Below are positions 34,719-49,639 of a stretch of DNA of 64,000 nt, piece by piece. The position numbers and the translations under genes were made by a program. Origin of the DNA: Brachionus manjavacas. Taxonomy: Eukaryota; Rotifera; Eurotatoria; Ploima; Brachionidae. A model generated the notes under the pieces. That model ran no database searches, was not told where the DNA came from, and saw only the letters and a list, made by a program, of their open reading frames with translations. Each line of letters begins with the position of its first letter. The stretch's first letter is position 1. Location: the NCBI GenBank assembly GCA_019054805.1, contig JAHQIY010000006.1:4464001-4528000 (forward strand). Reading direction: 5' to 3'.

Positions 34719-37700
34719 TGCTTGTTTGTACAGTTGAAATTATTGCAATTGGATTTTTTTATCTTTTTTGAAGACTTTAATGTAAATAATTTTTTTAAAG
34801 CGATAAAATTAAATATTAAATAAATTGAACACTTGAAAATTTGCTTCATTTGCTTCCTTGAAAAATAGTATTCTATTTTTGTTAAGCTAAATAATTAAAT
34901 TATTATTGTGAATTATTCGAGGGAATAATTTTTATAGAGTCATTTTAAATAGTGTTAAAATTCTCAAATTCCTAAAAAGTTGAGGATAATTAGGAATAAT
35001 GTTATTTTATCTGTAGGTTTTGTAAAAACAGAGTCGCCAAAAACTTGAAATAAATTGTCGAGAAAAATTAGCAAAAAATTAAATTTATTTTTATTTTTTC
35101 CTATTTAAATGATTCAATAACAAATTTTTTTGAATACAAACCTTTCGAAATGATAAAAGCAAGTTTCTAATAAAAATATATAATTTTGAATTCCAATTTT
35201 TTTCCAAGAATAATAAATTTTTTCACGGTATTTTAATTAGCATACTAACCAATTAATTGCTTACTAAAAAATTCAGAATTATGGCTTGTGAATTATAAGC
35301 TATTTAAACTAGTTTTTATCTAATTTTTAAGAAATATTTTATGATGAACCATGAAAGAAACTGACTCAAAAATTAATGAATAGCTATTTCTTAAAAAATG
35401 AAGTGTTCAAATATTATTCAAAAAAGTCCACAGATAGAATAGACGATTTAAAATTTAAACGTTGAGAAAATAGAATTATAATTTTTATTTTTATTAGTTA
35501 TGTTTGCTGTATTTAGTTTGATTCCTTCAATTATTACCAGAAGCACTTTGAGGTTCCAGAGGCTTCTAAGCAAAAAATTTTATTAGATGAAACTAAAATA
35601 ATAACCAAAGTTAATCTAGAATAATGTTAAAAAATAAATTTAAGCTTATTACAAAAGAATTTCAAGAAAGTTCCTTTTATAGCAAAACCAGCTTGAATAA
35701 ATAAAATAGAAAGTTAAATCATTATCACATTGAATAGATTAATTACTTACGTAAGAATAGATTTTGAAAAAATATTTAAAAACTGATTAAAGATGTCAGT
35801 CAATATTTTATATTATTTTTTATAACGATATGTTTTATTTTACAGCGTATCGAAAGTGGTCCAAGTGGTGGCCTCAGCCTTGCAAATATAAACACATTTA
35901 TATATTATTTTTTATTTATAGCTTTCAAACCATTTCGAAAAAGATAGTTGAGCTAAAATTTAAACTAAGAAATAATGAGGAAAAAAATTTTGAAGTACGG
36001 ACAAAAGAAATTAACTTTTATTTTAAGCTTCTATTTTTTTAAATTTTTTATATACTCCTCTTGACTTTCTAGAAAAAAATTTATTCATTCAATCCTCTTA
36101 AGAAAGGTCCTTTAATGCTTTTCTTTGGGAAATAGAACAGAATATCTCTGTAGATAGCCTATTGCTGTTGGACATATGTGTCTCTATAATCGGGCTGATG
36201 ATTTCTTGAAAATATCAAAGATATTCGATATCATTCTTAAAATTTTCAGTGCATCTCTCTATCGCGCGTTTTAAAGGATCTAAATTTCCCAATGATACAA
36301 AAATTTTAGTTTAAATAAAATTGCTTTTTTATTCAACTAATTCTTGATTAAAATTTACAATTTTTTATTTGATCTTAATTAATTTTTTTTTAAATTAGGT
36401 TAAATTTATGATTTAACAATTTTGCAGTGGCCATTTCAACAAAAAAAATTTACAATCTGAATAATAAATAAGAATGTCGAAGCTAATGGAAACCCATTAA
36501 TTTTATATTAATTATTTTTATGTTCATTATGAAATGAATTACGTTCGATTTTATCAATCAATCTTAAGCAGGTTTATGTTCTATTAAATAAAATAAATAA
36601 GATAGAAATAAATTATAATTAAAAAAAGTTAAGAAAAAAGCTCTCAAATTGTATACAAATGAACTAAACAACTATAAATGCATTCAAAATGATGACAAAG
36701 TATTAAATTACTTTGTTTGACTCTGGGTTGATATGTAACATACTTTATTCGTTACAAGAATACTTAGTTTATTCTTTAGCATTTATTTTAAAAAGCTTTC
36801 TAAGGGTTTTTAGCTTTTGTATTGTAATATTTTAAAAAACGGAGTTTCAATCCACCAAAATACTCATCCATTTCAATTCAATTATTCTTGAAAGATCGAA
36901 ATAACTTTAATTTTATATTTTAAAATATTTTAAACGCTTGGTTAGTTTTTTTTTATTTATTTTAGTTTCTAAGTAACAATAGTTTATTCGAGTGAATTTC
37001 AAATGACAGACAAATTTGTTCGAGACTAAAAATAATCTTGAATTTGATTAATCTCTGCGTCTCTTAAGGTTAATAAATAATACAAAAATTGATTTAAGAC
37101 TTAGTTTCCTTTATAATAATTTGAATATTAGGGGGCCAAATTTGCATTCTTCAAGCATATGTGTTACGTAACAAATCGAAAAAGTTGTTTTTTAAGATTT
37201 CTGTTTGGATTCCTAACAATTTATGAGCTTTTTAGTTTTTATTGCTCGTTTTACAGAAGGTAAATAAATTTTAAATTTTACTATGTAAGTGATTGTTTTT
37301 TTTTAAATTTATTCATGACCAATTTTGTTTATTTATTGTTGGGATTTTGAAATTTTATCAGACTTAAGCCATATTTTGTCTCTCGCCTGTCGGCTATTTC
37401 CCAATGTTATTCAAAATTAGCTTAAACCAAAACAAAAATTAAATTTTTCATTATTTAGGTTGATTCGTAGCTTTTTTGTTTTAGATGACCCACAAATAAT
37501 TTAATTTTGTCAAATTAACAACTTTAAATATAAATATCTTGAAAAATTCTGTCCAAATTTTATTTTAACACGAACATTTTCTTTCAACAAGCCAGCAAAT
37601 TATTCAGAAGCTTTTGTGCCACATGTTGCTTTTTTTTCTTAATTTATTGATGATTTGAACCTAGTGTCGAAAATTCGACACGATTACCAATTCATATGAA

Positions 37701-38057
37701 AATAATTAATTGTATTTATTTTCTATAATTTTCAAATTATTTAAAGAATCCTTAGTTATATTTAATTAAATTTGTACCTAATAACTTTCAAAAATATGGC
37801 ATCAACTTTAAGCAAATAGGTGCATAATCAAAAAATCAATTAGCACTAACAAAACATTTATTTAATTTCAATCAACTGCATGACTTGGTCACAATTCAAA
37901 TCACAAGAATTTTTAGCAGATGCTTTTTTTTATCTTTTTAATTTTATCTTTTGACTTTTCATATTTTTCTTCAATATAAATAGCAATGAGCTAAAATCTA
38001 TCGAACACCCGACTCCATTGTGAATTTGTAATTTTCTTTCCTGAACCGTTCAATATT

Positions 38058-38164
38058 AAACATTTAGTGCCTGTCATTCCATCTCAATTTTCATCTGTAT
38101 CTTATTTTATTTTTTATCTGAAGGAGCTTTAGCTCGATACAGATACCCAAAAAATAAATAAATT
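38058..38164 (+). mobile_element. LINE 3'-UTR fragment with stem-loop and A/T tail
   Basis: Plus strand carries AAACATTTAGTGCCTGTCATT, then CTGAAGGAGCTTTAGCTCG and an (AAATA)-type tail. The first part matches the 3'-UTR beginning of the relic at 430-900 (minus), the hairpin part that of the copies at 1,013 and 51,188. This is a severely 5'-truncated insertion of the same LINE family, here in the opposite orientation. Confidence 0.65.
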
Positions 38165-40139
38165 TTACTATGAAGATAGCTATATATAAAAGTAAAGCAT
38201 TTTTTTATATGATTAGATGATAAAACATATTGACAAGTCTTGACACGTATGGCTATTTTGTTCAAATGTATTTAAAATTTTTCCAAGGCCTATTTGAATG
38301 TCAAATGCATGTTTAAGCCTTAAAACAAATAAAAAAGCATATCAGCATTTTCGTGACATTATGATTACCTTGACTAAAACATTTTAGACTGGTTTTATGA
38401 TTAGCGAGACTGGTGGTAAAAAATTTGAAAATTTTTTAGCCAAATATGATAAGAACATTTTTTAGAAAACTAATAACCTTTAACATATTTCTAAATTTTG
38501 AATATTTATTTTTAAAATTAGAATAGAATTTTTTGCTTATTATTCGTGAATATTATAGACGTCTAAGCGATTAGAAATAGTTTTTGATATGGATTAAAAT
38601 ATTTCAAATAAAATCAGGTCTAGGTTGGCATGAAATGAACCAAGTGCTTACCTAATTGCTTCAATTAGTATGTTTATTTTTGTCTAAAGCAAATCGAATG
38701 GCTTCGAGCGCCTGAACAGCTCGAATTGCAGTAAAGTGCTTGTTTTTTCTTTTTTTAAGGTAGCTTATTTATTTTAGTTTTAATTCAAATTTTCAGATTA
38801 AAGCCTTGAAATCTAAAGGTATTTTTTACTAAACCAAAACATTAAAATGGTTCTATATAATAAATAAATTATAAATTCTCTTAAATTCGATTATTTAGCT
38901 AGACCCCCATTTTAATCTCGAATCAATGAGGACAAAAATTCTTTTGTGTTAAAAAATCGGTCACAAATCTTAAATGAATATAATTTGATTTTAACAAGCA
39001 ACTTTTTGCTAAAAGTTCGTCCTATCTTAATATCAAGTCGGTGAACTCTTACCTAATAGAACGGCTCATTTTGATACCCTAGCCATTTAAAATTAAAATC
39101 ATAATTTAAAAATAAAATCTAAATTATAAGTCTGGTTTGTACATTTACCTATTTAAATAAAATGCCAAGCTTTTTTGTTCACGAGCATCAATTTATTTAA
39201 ATTAAAATTTTGTCTTTTTTTTTTAATAAAAAAAATTAACATATTTTAGTTTTTTTTTTCTAAAGGTGAATCTCGGAACAAGAAACATTTTCATTATACA
39301 ACACTGACAGCTAGCTTTTTATGAATAATCTTAAATTTCGGAGAGCTAACCACGTTTCTTATTATGCTAATATTTAATTTCAAAACTTTTTAGAAAATTT
39401 TATCTCAAAACTAATTAGTTTAGATAATTAATTCATATTTTTTTTCAGATAAACCCATATTTTTAATTTTTAAGGTTTTTTAATCACTCTCCCTTTTGCT
39501 CAGAATGCTGCCAGTAAAAACAGATTTCGTTCAAAATCTAGAAGCTTTCCAAAATATCATTTTGTCTCGATTTTTTGTTGGTTTCTTCATTATGAAATTT
39601 ATAATAATATGAAAATAATTTCAAATTAAAATGAGAAAAAAATACAAACCGGTCTATTTTCCAAGCGATTTAAATGCTATCTTTATTGGACTAAATACAT
39701 CGGGTCAGCTAATTTTATGCCCATAATAAAAAGATTAAATGGCAAGTATCCTTAGCGTTAAAATGATAAAATTATTCTACAAAAAAGCTGTCTCATTTTA
39801 CCAAGTAATGGCCAAATTAAGATCAAATCACATTAGTATCTTTGAGTACTTTAAACTTTCTCAGATTTTAATTTTTAGAAAAACAAACAATGGCTTTAAA
39901 TGCTGCTTTTCTCTTTTGCAAATAGAGTAGGCACTAATGCAGGTGAAATTTTATCAAAATAAAGTGAGTGTTATTCTTTAGATATTCAAATTAATTCTTT
40001 AAAAAAATATAATTTATTTTAATATTTTTCAAAAAATAAAAATGGGTTAAGTCTTAAGTTGGTCGCTTGAAATCTATGTCGCTCAATAATTGTTAGTTTA
40101 TTGGTAGCTTAGAGGACCTTGACAATTCCCAATTACTTA

Positions 40140-40530
40140 GCAATGGTCGGTTGATTTGAAGCATAGCACGGCCTAGTCATCAAATTTAAGCATAGCCGCA
40201 GATGATCCACAAATTAGGTTCAATTAGATACATATTTTCTCAAAATAAACTCCAAGGTTATCTTTGGGCGTCAAACAAAAATGAAAAAGCGCTTTTAAAA
40301 AATATGAAAATATTACAATGGTCAGAGCCACAAACTTAATCCGTGCCAATATTTGTCACTCAAATAGTGCGATATCTAGGCAACAAATATTTGTGTTCGA
40401 TCTTATCAGACTTGAATAAATAAGGCTTGTTTTTCCCATTCAATTCAGCCAGATGTCTTAAGTAATTTCTGAAATTCCTCAATCTTAAGCTCGGAATCCT
40501 TTATCAGCACATCATTGAGGTATGTATTAG
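40140..40530 (-). mobile_element. Fossil LTR-type (Ty3/gypsy-like) retroelement trace
   Basis: A short minus-strand stretch around 40,460-40,522 resembles the RT palm region and the segment following it in Ty3/gypsy-like polyproteins; weaker resemblance continues to lower coordinates. It is broken in many places and looks old. No terminal repeats were recognised. Confidence 0.3.
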
Positions 40531-42150
40531 TATATATTAGTATTTCAAACGATAGACAAGCAAATATTCGAAAAGGTATTTAAAACAAAAAAATTTAAAC
40601 AAATTAGCATCTAATGAGACCCAATAATTTAATTTTTTCAAATCAATTTTTTTGATATGTTTATTTCTAATTGACTATCTTAACTTAAATTATAAACATA
40701 AAAACCAAACGCAACCATCTGTGGATAATTTTTGTCTATCATCTTCGCTAGTGTTGTTGGCGTTTAGCTGAAGAAATGAGGGCAGATGTAATCGTGATTA
40801 AGGTTCTACTCTAATTTGCTGTGGCTTGGGAAATTGCGAGTGAACAGGCCTGGTTACGTAATAAATTAAGTATTTATGAGTTATGTATTTTAGCAAAAAT
40901 TAACAATTGAATTCAATTCATCAATGATAAGGAAATGAATGAGAGTTATTTCATTATCGAAAACTCGAGCTTTTTGCCTAGCACTAATTTCAAATCTTAG
41001 GCCAAAATTTCTCAAGCTATTTTAATGTAGCAGGCTCTTAGTAGTAGAATTAAAAAAATGCAAATAGCTACAATAATTCACGCGTGCAAATTTTTGGCTT
41101 TTCTAGCCCAGTTTTGTTTATGTACTAAAAAAAAATTCCACAAATTTCGACACTGAATTTATAATTTTATAAATTTTTTTTTGTATGCAGAAATCAACTA
41201 GACCAATATTAATGAATGCAAATTTTTTCGGAGACTATTGATTTTTTCAAATCAAAAATACCTTTGCTAACAAGGCCCTGATTTCAATTTTTTCTCTAAA
41301 AAGTTTAAAATTTATTCTACAGAATTGTTTACAGACAAATATGCTGCTCTTAAACTCGGCCATCCTGGCGAGTAGATAGTAGATAAGAAGATTGATTCGA
41401 TAGTGATCGATATGCGCTTTTAGTGAATTTTTTTGAAAATATGGAAAAATTTTGAAATAATACTGTTCAAGAGATTGGTATGGAAAAAAAGAAAAAAAAT
41501 TGGTGTCCTTCCAGCTGGTTTATTATCTCTAGGGATTAGGGTCTAAGATATTTTATATTGTGTAAATTGATTTCTTAAATTGGCCTCTAGATTTAATCTC
41601 GGATCGCACAAATTTTTGTTGGTCAATTGACAAAAATTTGCTTTTGTTAATATTAAACAATTTGAAGCTTTAAGAACGAAGAAAAATTTTCTTATTTAAT
41701 TCTTAAGAACTTAATATTTGCTTTATTATGTTGTTGTTCAAGTCGTTAGTTGTTTTTGTTGTTTTATTTGGCTTTAAGTTGCAACCCATATTTGTTTTAA
41801 TTTAATTTCATTTTTAATTCATTTTACCATTTCAAATTTATTCTATTTGCACTAAATTTCTATAACTGAGTGTAACCGTTTGCTGAAAGATTAGCTTGGC
41901 CAAATTCGGTCAAGGATCTCGATAAACGTGACCACCATATGGACTTTTGTCTATTCATCCAATTTTAAACCTCTTTTTGTAAACATTTTAGATATCCAAG
42001 AAGAAAAGGGTAGAAATAATAGTTTACTTAAATGATTAGTTTGATGGACTAGTTTATGCGCTTTGGTTTAATACTCTTTTTTTCTTTTTTTACTATCACC
42101 CTACGTATCAAGCAACGAAACACAACTGAGCTTACTCGGAGGTTTATGTT

Positions 42151-45100
42151 ATGGAAAAGACGCAAATCGAAGTCATAAACAGCTTTATTGATTTCACCAA
42201 ATCAAACGAGTTCATTTCAAAAGTTCAAAAAGATTTTAATGTAATTTAATAAATTTTTTTGAATAATTTATTTAAATTTTTTTTGTATCTTTAAAGAGTT
42301 TAAAAGAAATCACAAATGAGATTCGATCGTTGAAGTTGAAGCCGAGCAGCGAAGGCGAAAAAGAGATCAATCAGAAAAAAAATAGATACAGAGATATTCT
42401 TCCTTGTAATTATTTTATTTTTTAGCACTAATTAATTCAAAATTGATTATTTTGTTTAGTGTCTGTAAGAGAGTTTTAGGATAATTTTGATTAAGCAGCC
42501 CTCAAGCTGGCTTTTTATCAAAAAATCAATTTTTTGGATTTTCAATTGACTTAAACTCAGTCAGACGAATAATCTTATCTTCAATTATTTAACCTTTAGT
42601 TTACTTGATTTTAAAAAACTCAATTTTTTTTCAATTTTTTAAATTTAATTGTTTAACATCTGATTTTTACAAAAGATGATGAGTCAAGAGTGAGACTTAA
42701 CTTGGTGAAATCAGATGAACGCAATTACGAGTCTGGCAGTGACTACATTAATGCAAGTTTCATAACCAATGTTCTTGATGGCTACTACAAGTACATCGCA
42801 GCACAAGGACCCACCAAAGATACCATAGTTGACTTTATTCGAATGCTTGTGCAATTTAATGTAAAAATTGTAGTGTGTGCATGCAACGAGTACGAAGGAC
42901 AAAAAGTTTGTCTGAATTAAAAAACTTGATTCCACTTTTATTTTTTGTTCAGCTCAAGTGTCACCGGTATTGGACAGACGATCAAAATGAAGCTTTTTGT
43001 ATAAACAAAAATTATTATGTTACTTTGAAATCTAAGCCTATTGTTTTGGATGACTGCATAATCAGACAAATAAAAGTAATATATAATCCAAGTTTTATGA
43101 CTGAGGACTCAAATTCCAAGTCCGCATCCAATTTGGAAAATAACAACCGGTCTATTCTCGAGTATGAGTTCACTCAGTTTCACCTAATTAATTGGCCCGA
43201 TCATGGCGTACCGAACAATATTGAATCTATAATAAACATACTTGGTCTGGTTCGAAAAAAAATGATCGAAAACAATAAACTTTTAAATGAAAATTTTAAT
43301 AAACTAAATGGAAATCAGAACGGAAAAAATTGCAAAAAGATACATTTTCCGTTGAGTAATGACTATTTGGTTGTGCATTGTAGTGCAGGATGTGGTCGAA
43401 CTGGAACAATTATTGCGATTGACCAGCTTTGGGCAATGATTAATGAAACTGTAAGTTTTTTTTTATTTTTTTGTTTAAGCTAGATGTTTTAAAAGTCATC
43501 TTAAATAAAATTAAAAAAGTTAATCAGAAGTTAAAAAATTAAAATAATCGAATTTAAACAGGAATTTCGATTGTGTTTAAAAAAAGTTTTAAAGCTTAAA
43601 TTGTTCTTCATTTTAATTAATTGGTCTTGATTCTAGTATGAACCTTAAGGAGGTTGATAAATGTGATCAAATTTAAATTTGTGACTTTTTTCAGAGATAT
43701 TTTTTTGATCTTTTGATCTTAGATAATACGTGATCATTTTCTTTGATAAAAGTAACTAGCTAAATGAATGATTATTTAATTTGTTATTGAAAATTTTTTT
43801 TAAAATTTTTGAGCTTCACAAATGCAATAAAAATTAAACTGACTAGTTTTGAATTTTTTCTTGACTAGTTTAGAAAAATTTCTAATCTTTATAGTTAATA
43901 TTAAATTCTGAAAAAAATTATATATTGCTGGTATCTTAGACAATTTTTCAGATTGAAACTTGCCTCAATTTTTTGTTAAATACTTAGAGAAATTTCAAGC
44001 TCAATTTGCATATTATAGTTGGTCTTTTCAGTCATCATTAAAGAATACTGCGAATGGAAATATAGTATAAAAGTTATTTTTAATTATTTAATTCTTTTTC
44101 ACTTTTTAATTATTGACACTTTATAAACTATTAATAATTTTGATTGCATTTGCATTGTAAAATCTAGTAGCCGATAATTAAAATTGAATTGAGGTAGCTT
44201 ATTTATATCATTATTTCTCATTTTTATTTTACTATCTTTATTAAATAAAAAAAATATTGAGTTGAAATTGAATAATAATTTTAATCAAGACTTTTTGGAG
44301 AAATTGAAAAATTAGTAGATATTTTTTTAATAAGTCCAAAATTTAAATCGAAAATGGTTAAAATAAATAAGATGATTTTCAATTTAATTATTTTAGATTT
44401 TTTTTCCATTTTTGTACATCGAAACGTAATAAAAAATATTTTAATTACAATTTGAGAGAACGTTTATTTCAGTTTTTTTTTTGGAAAAAAAAATAACTTA
44501 TTATTATTTTTTAATAAGTTTTCACACTACAATTTTTTTTAAATATTTTTTCAAAAAATTTTGGTAATCAAAAAGTAAAATAATAAACAAGAAAAATGCA
44601 TAAATTTTAAAAAATTTTTCAAATATCTTAGCGCCATTTGAAACTTTTTTTAAAATGCTCTTTAGTTATTAAAAGATTCAACAATCAAAAAGATTCATCC
44701 AATTTTTTTGATCCAATTCTTTGAGCATTAAAATGTTAATTCCTAAGAAAAAATTTATAGCATTTATATTTTCAGAAATTAAACGAAAATTTTTCATTGT
44801 ACGATATTGCCAAAGCTCTCCGGGAACAGCGAATAGCCATGATACAAACCCAAGTATAATAAAATAATAATCTTATTGTTTTTAAAATTATTAAATAAAT
44901 AAAATTTTTCAGTCTCAATATTTATTTTTTGCCAGAGCGACGGCTTTATTATTTGAAAAGTATTTAAAGAGTCTGAGTAACAGAGTCGAAAAGTACCAAA
45001 ACAACCCGGTTAAATCTCAAATCAGTAAATTAGATAAATAAATTTTTAGATAAAATAATTTTTTTTGATAAAGTACCTGCTACACAAGGCGAAAACAAAC

Positions 45101-48100
45101 CATCGAGCGATGTATCACCATCCGACTCAAACAACCAAACAAGCCGTAAATACCGCATTGACTCCAACAATAATTTAGATTATAATAACCAAAATCTAAA
45201 CAAATCAGTGGCAAAGAAAAGTGAATTTATCGAATCATCAATTTTAACACCGCCAAAATCTCCAAATACCAGACTAAAAAGTGCCAATATCACTAAAAGC
45301 CCCTTAACAACTGTTAAACAAAAAATCAACCGCCTAGTTCCAAACATGTTCCAAATATTTTCACCAAACAGCACTCCAACAATCACCAACTACACTCAAA
45401 ACTATGCATCCAATGTTCACACGCCAATATCACTATCATCTGTATCATCATCCCCGTCTCCATTATCCGTTTCGTCAAGTTCTTCCGCATCCTCATCGGT
45501 GTCGAACGCCAAAAATTCAGCTTCCAAAGTCATGCCAAGATCAAACCTCGCTGAATCATGCGACCAATCGCCTAGTCTATACATAAAGCACAAGTCCCAG
45601 TCTAAAATAAGCACGCCAACATCAACCATTTCCTATAGCAACAAGAATAGTGAGACCACCAATTTTTCTAGCAAGAGTCTTTTTGTCTATAGCGAATTAA
45701 ATTCGGAGCGACATGGTACAACCCGAGCTAGATCAGCGACCAGGTTGAATAGCAACGGGACTCCGATTCTCGCTAGTCCTAGGCTAGCACGAAAATTGTC
45801 CAGTACCAGCGAAAGATCAAGCGAGTGTGACTTGAGTCAGCAAAATAGTGACAATACTGAGCTTTATTTAAATGACAAGTCTATGAGCAAAAAAGAACCC
45901 GGGAGTGGATGTGAATTTTTAACCCATAAACTTAACTCCAATCGTCAGCTACAAATCGATCTGCATTCAAATAATAATATACCCAAGTCGGCTATTAATT
46001 ACCATAGTGAAGATGCCGTGCCATTTTCGGACGGATCCGCGTCTATGCTCAATTTTAAGCATGTAATAAACAGTGCAAAAGTTTCATCTGGTAAAGAGAT
46101 TGATCTAAGACAACTCAGTCAACCGATGAAGGCTGAGTTCTATGATTCCTTACATCTAAAGAAGAGTGATGACCAAGAAAACAAGCATTTGGAACAATCA
46201 AGTGAAACGCCAAAGCCTCCTGTTCGGACCAAAATTCAACACAAACGTTTCAACATGAACGAAAATACCCGCAACGCTATTTATAATATGATCGAAACCG
46301 ATTTTGGTAACGATTCAAGTCAAAATTCTAAAGTTGAGCCAATGGCTAGTCAATTGCCAAACAAATATGTAGAAATAAGAGTGAATAAATCATCAAAATC
46401 TGGCGGAAATTTGGAATCCTATTCGGATAATTTCGGCACTCGAAATTACCGCAATGGAATTTTGTTGGACATTAATTCAAATTCTCACAACGATTTTGAT
46501 TTAAAGGAAAATGCACAAGAACAAAACAAGCCAACGCAATCTTTTTATGTAAGTTGTGTTTTTTTTTTGACATTTTTTAAAATTAACAAATTTGAATGCT
46601 TTAGAAATTAAAATTTTTTATTTAATAATTAAATTTTATTTATTTTTAAGAGGTTTAAATCATCTAAATACGACAGTAAGTCTTGAGATGAATATTTTGT
46701 ATTAGCACCCATTTTTCTTTATGTATTAGACAATTCCTAACACTGGTGTTCATATGCTGTAAAACGCTTCTAACAATAGTAGTTTAGTTGTAACACCGAG
46801 CTTTTCTAAATATAAAAATTAACATTCGACTTCATTTGACTGGTGTCCAAAAGATGGAAAACTGTTCGAAATTATTTTATAATTGTTGGGCTGGTTTAGT
46901 TTTAAAATTTTCAACAGTAACATTTTATTTTTAAAATCGGCTTTGAAAAAGCTTATTTGATCTTCTTTTTTAAAGGGTATTTTTTGGATGTGCTGAATAT
47001 GTGTTAAGTTTTCCTTAATATAAAGTGGTTTATCGTTGATCCTATTTCTAGATCCTCTAAATAATTATTGGACTGTCAAATTTTTTTCATCACTTTCTGA
47101 TTTCAAAGCTGATGATCTTGGAAACCAAAAAGAACATGACAAAAATTTAAAAATTAAATTTTTCTAAATTTTAGATAAACTTTAATTAAGTTATCAAAAT
47201 TGCACTTTTGGTTACATAATCTGTTTAAACGAAAAAAATACTAAAATTCGAATCAAAAATATTTGCTTATAATAAACATAAAAAAATTACAGCAAATTGT
47301 AGTTTGAAATAATTATAAATTGTGAAAGTTTTCTAATATTTTTGAAAACTTTTAGAATAGCAAATCTAAATACTAGAAGTATCTAAAAATCTAAATTCTA
47401 AATTTATTTTATACAAAAATTTATTTTAAAATTTAATTGTGGAAAAAGATAAATTACCTAATTTTAAGTCTTTAAAAAAGTTGACCCGTTGTTATAGACC
47501 ATTTTCTTCTTATTTCATGCAAAATGCTCATACTGATATTATTATTATTAGTAGTAGTAGTTACTGTGGAATAGTTCTCTTTTACTTTAGTCCGTCTTGA
47601 TATTGTAATGTGAAAACTTAGTTCAAAAATAAAAACTATACGTTCTTACGCATTCTATTTACTATTTTTTATTTCATTTTGATGTACAAATTTAAAAGAA
47701 TTAAAAAAATATCTAATTTATTTTAACAATTTTTCGATTTAAATATTGGAATTATTTAATAAAGATTTGACATTGCCCTTTTACTCAGACTGTCTGAGTC
47801 ATTTGCAAGCTTTCATCACTTTTTTATGACTTATTCTTTGATGTGCTAGATATTTTCATAATTTAAAAATGTAAAACGAGTTACTAGACTCGTTTGTGCT
47901 TCTAGTGTTAATCTTTTAATCCATCAAAAAAAATCTTATAAAGAGATAATAAAATATAAAGCCTTTAAATTGGTAAGTCAAGATTCTAAGCTTTTATCTA
48001 CACACATGCAGCCTAATTGACTCAATTCATTCAGTTTAGTATTAATTTAAACTGTAAAAAAATTGATATAAATACTTGTAAACTTTATTAAAACCTTCTA

Positions 48101-49248
48101 ATTAAAAATGAATTTAAATTATTTTCTTATTTTAAATAATTATTATTAATCATTAATATAAAAATTAGCAATAACATCTGAAAAATGGAGTTGAGTCTCA
48201 CATTACATCTATTAAAATCTATTTTATCAATTTAGGTTTTAAAATAATTAAAATTAATGAAATCGTTATTCAAACCAATGCAAAAATCAACTAAACAAGT
48301 TGAATCTTGGTTCATTTTTTTAAATAATTCCCTCTCTTTTCATTTTCGTAAAACCACCATGGCGTCCAAGATCAGGCCAAACAATTTTACAAAATTTATT
48401 TTTTTTTGAATGTATATTAACCGGTCATATCAATAATTAAATTTTCATATGAAAATAAATAAAATCGTCAAATGGATAATTAAATTTAAGATTTTAATTC
48501 ATAAAAAGTTTGATTATTAATTTTGAGTTTAACTAATAGTTCTCTAATCTACAACATACTCGAATCCCTAAACCAGGGCTCTGTCCGGAATTTTTATGTG
48601 GCGATTTAATCATTGATATGACAGTTTAATATTTTTCCTTTATTTATTTTTTTTTTATCTGTACCTAGCAAATCCTCTTTCAGAATGAAAAATTAAAGTT
48701 GAATTTTAGGAGTTAGACTTAAAAATAGCGCGATAAATTTTTAAAATTTTTATTAATTGATTTTAAGTAATCAAATTTTTTCGAGCTTTTTTATTTAAAT
48801 CTGCATGTAAACAAGCTCTTGTAGTATTAATGTTGTTTGAAAAATATTTTTAAATTTTTTTATAGTTTTAACATTGCCTAACAAGAAATACAATCATTAT
48901 GATAAAAGTGAGAACAAAAAAAGCGAGGACCAGGACTTGGGTCCCTTTCCGTTTAACTCAAACATGGTACAATCGGCTAAAACCAAATTGAGACAGAGTT
49001 CAAATTACACATTTAACAAAGACTTAAGTATTAATGTACAATATGTACCGAATAAAAATCACTATTATTATTTAATCAATAATTTGAAAAATCCTTTATC
49101 CAACAAATTCAATAATCGCAAATCTCTTAAACTTGACCAAATAACAAATGATTACTATGAAAATAATTTTAGTGCGTCAGATGAAAATTATGGTGATAAT
49201 CGATGCAGTGTGAGCAAGCGGAGGTCGACTCAAGTTTTTGATTTGTAA
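42151..49248 (+). CDS. PTP-PEST-type cytoplasmic protein tyrosine phosphatase (PTPN12/18/22 group)
   Basis: Removes phosphate from phosphotyrosine in signalling and adhesion proteins. Coding exons: 42,151-42,240; 42,297-42,405; 42,676-42,905; 42,953-43,450; 44,776-44,853; 44,913-45,024; 45,074-46,548; then a 3' exon ending 49,248, giving about 980 residues. The catalytic domain (about residues 15-345) carries [35 protein letters not shown], the WPD loop (INWPDHGVP), the P-loop [10 protein letters not shown] and the Q-loop end [16 protein letters not shown]. The GCGRTG form and the [14 protein letters not shown] block are characteristic of the PEST group. A Ser/Asn-rich tail of about 600 residues follows, with proline-rich spots ([18 protein letters not shown]). 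The 2.3-kb last intron is uncertain: the obvious acceptor (48,865) puts a stop in frame, whereas acceptance after 48,885 keeps it open; an extra small exon may be missed. Confidence 0.88.
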
Positions 49249-49639
49249 ATATTTTAGTATTAGTTAAACAATTTGTGTGAAATTAGGAAGAATTAAATAT
49301 TATTTATCAAGAAATATTTGAATTATGCCATGTTCGATCTACGGGCGGACAAATGCTAGGTCGTCAATTTTAAAAACCGGATTTACACATTTGGTTTATT
49401 GTGAAATTTTTGTTTATATTCTAATTTTGACCAAATTTTGAAGCAAGAGTAGAATGCTTCAGAATCAGTGAAAAATAAAGCTGAATAGATTTTTTTATTT
49501 AGATGATTTTTTTTATAAATCTGTATAAAAAAAAAACAATTTTATTTTATTTTTATTACCAGAATAAAATATTTTTTTAGTATTTTTTTTTATAAAATTC
49601 ATTTATTCAATTGCTATTCTTTATTTCGTAAATTTAAAT
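49249..49639. other. 3' flank of the phosphatase gene
   Basis: A/T-rich, no gene recognised. AATAAA-type hexamers occur (for example near 49,475 and 49,563), but in this base composition they are not diagnostic of a poly(A) site. Confidence 0.4.

Larger units (their letters stand above)
34719..42150. other. About 7.4 kb gene-poor spacer
   Basis: A/T-rich with no convincing gene on either strand. It contains a LINE 3' fragment at 38,058-38,164 and a degraded LTR-type retroelement trace near 40,140-40,530. Short frames at 35,830-36,042 and 39,739-39,930 have no recognisable domain. The right part must contain the phosphatase promoter. Confidence 0.5.

Noticed and set aside
35830-36280. Possible retroelement or exon trace
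   Set aside because: Short frames with faint resemblance only; no motif survives inspection.
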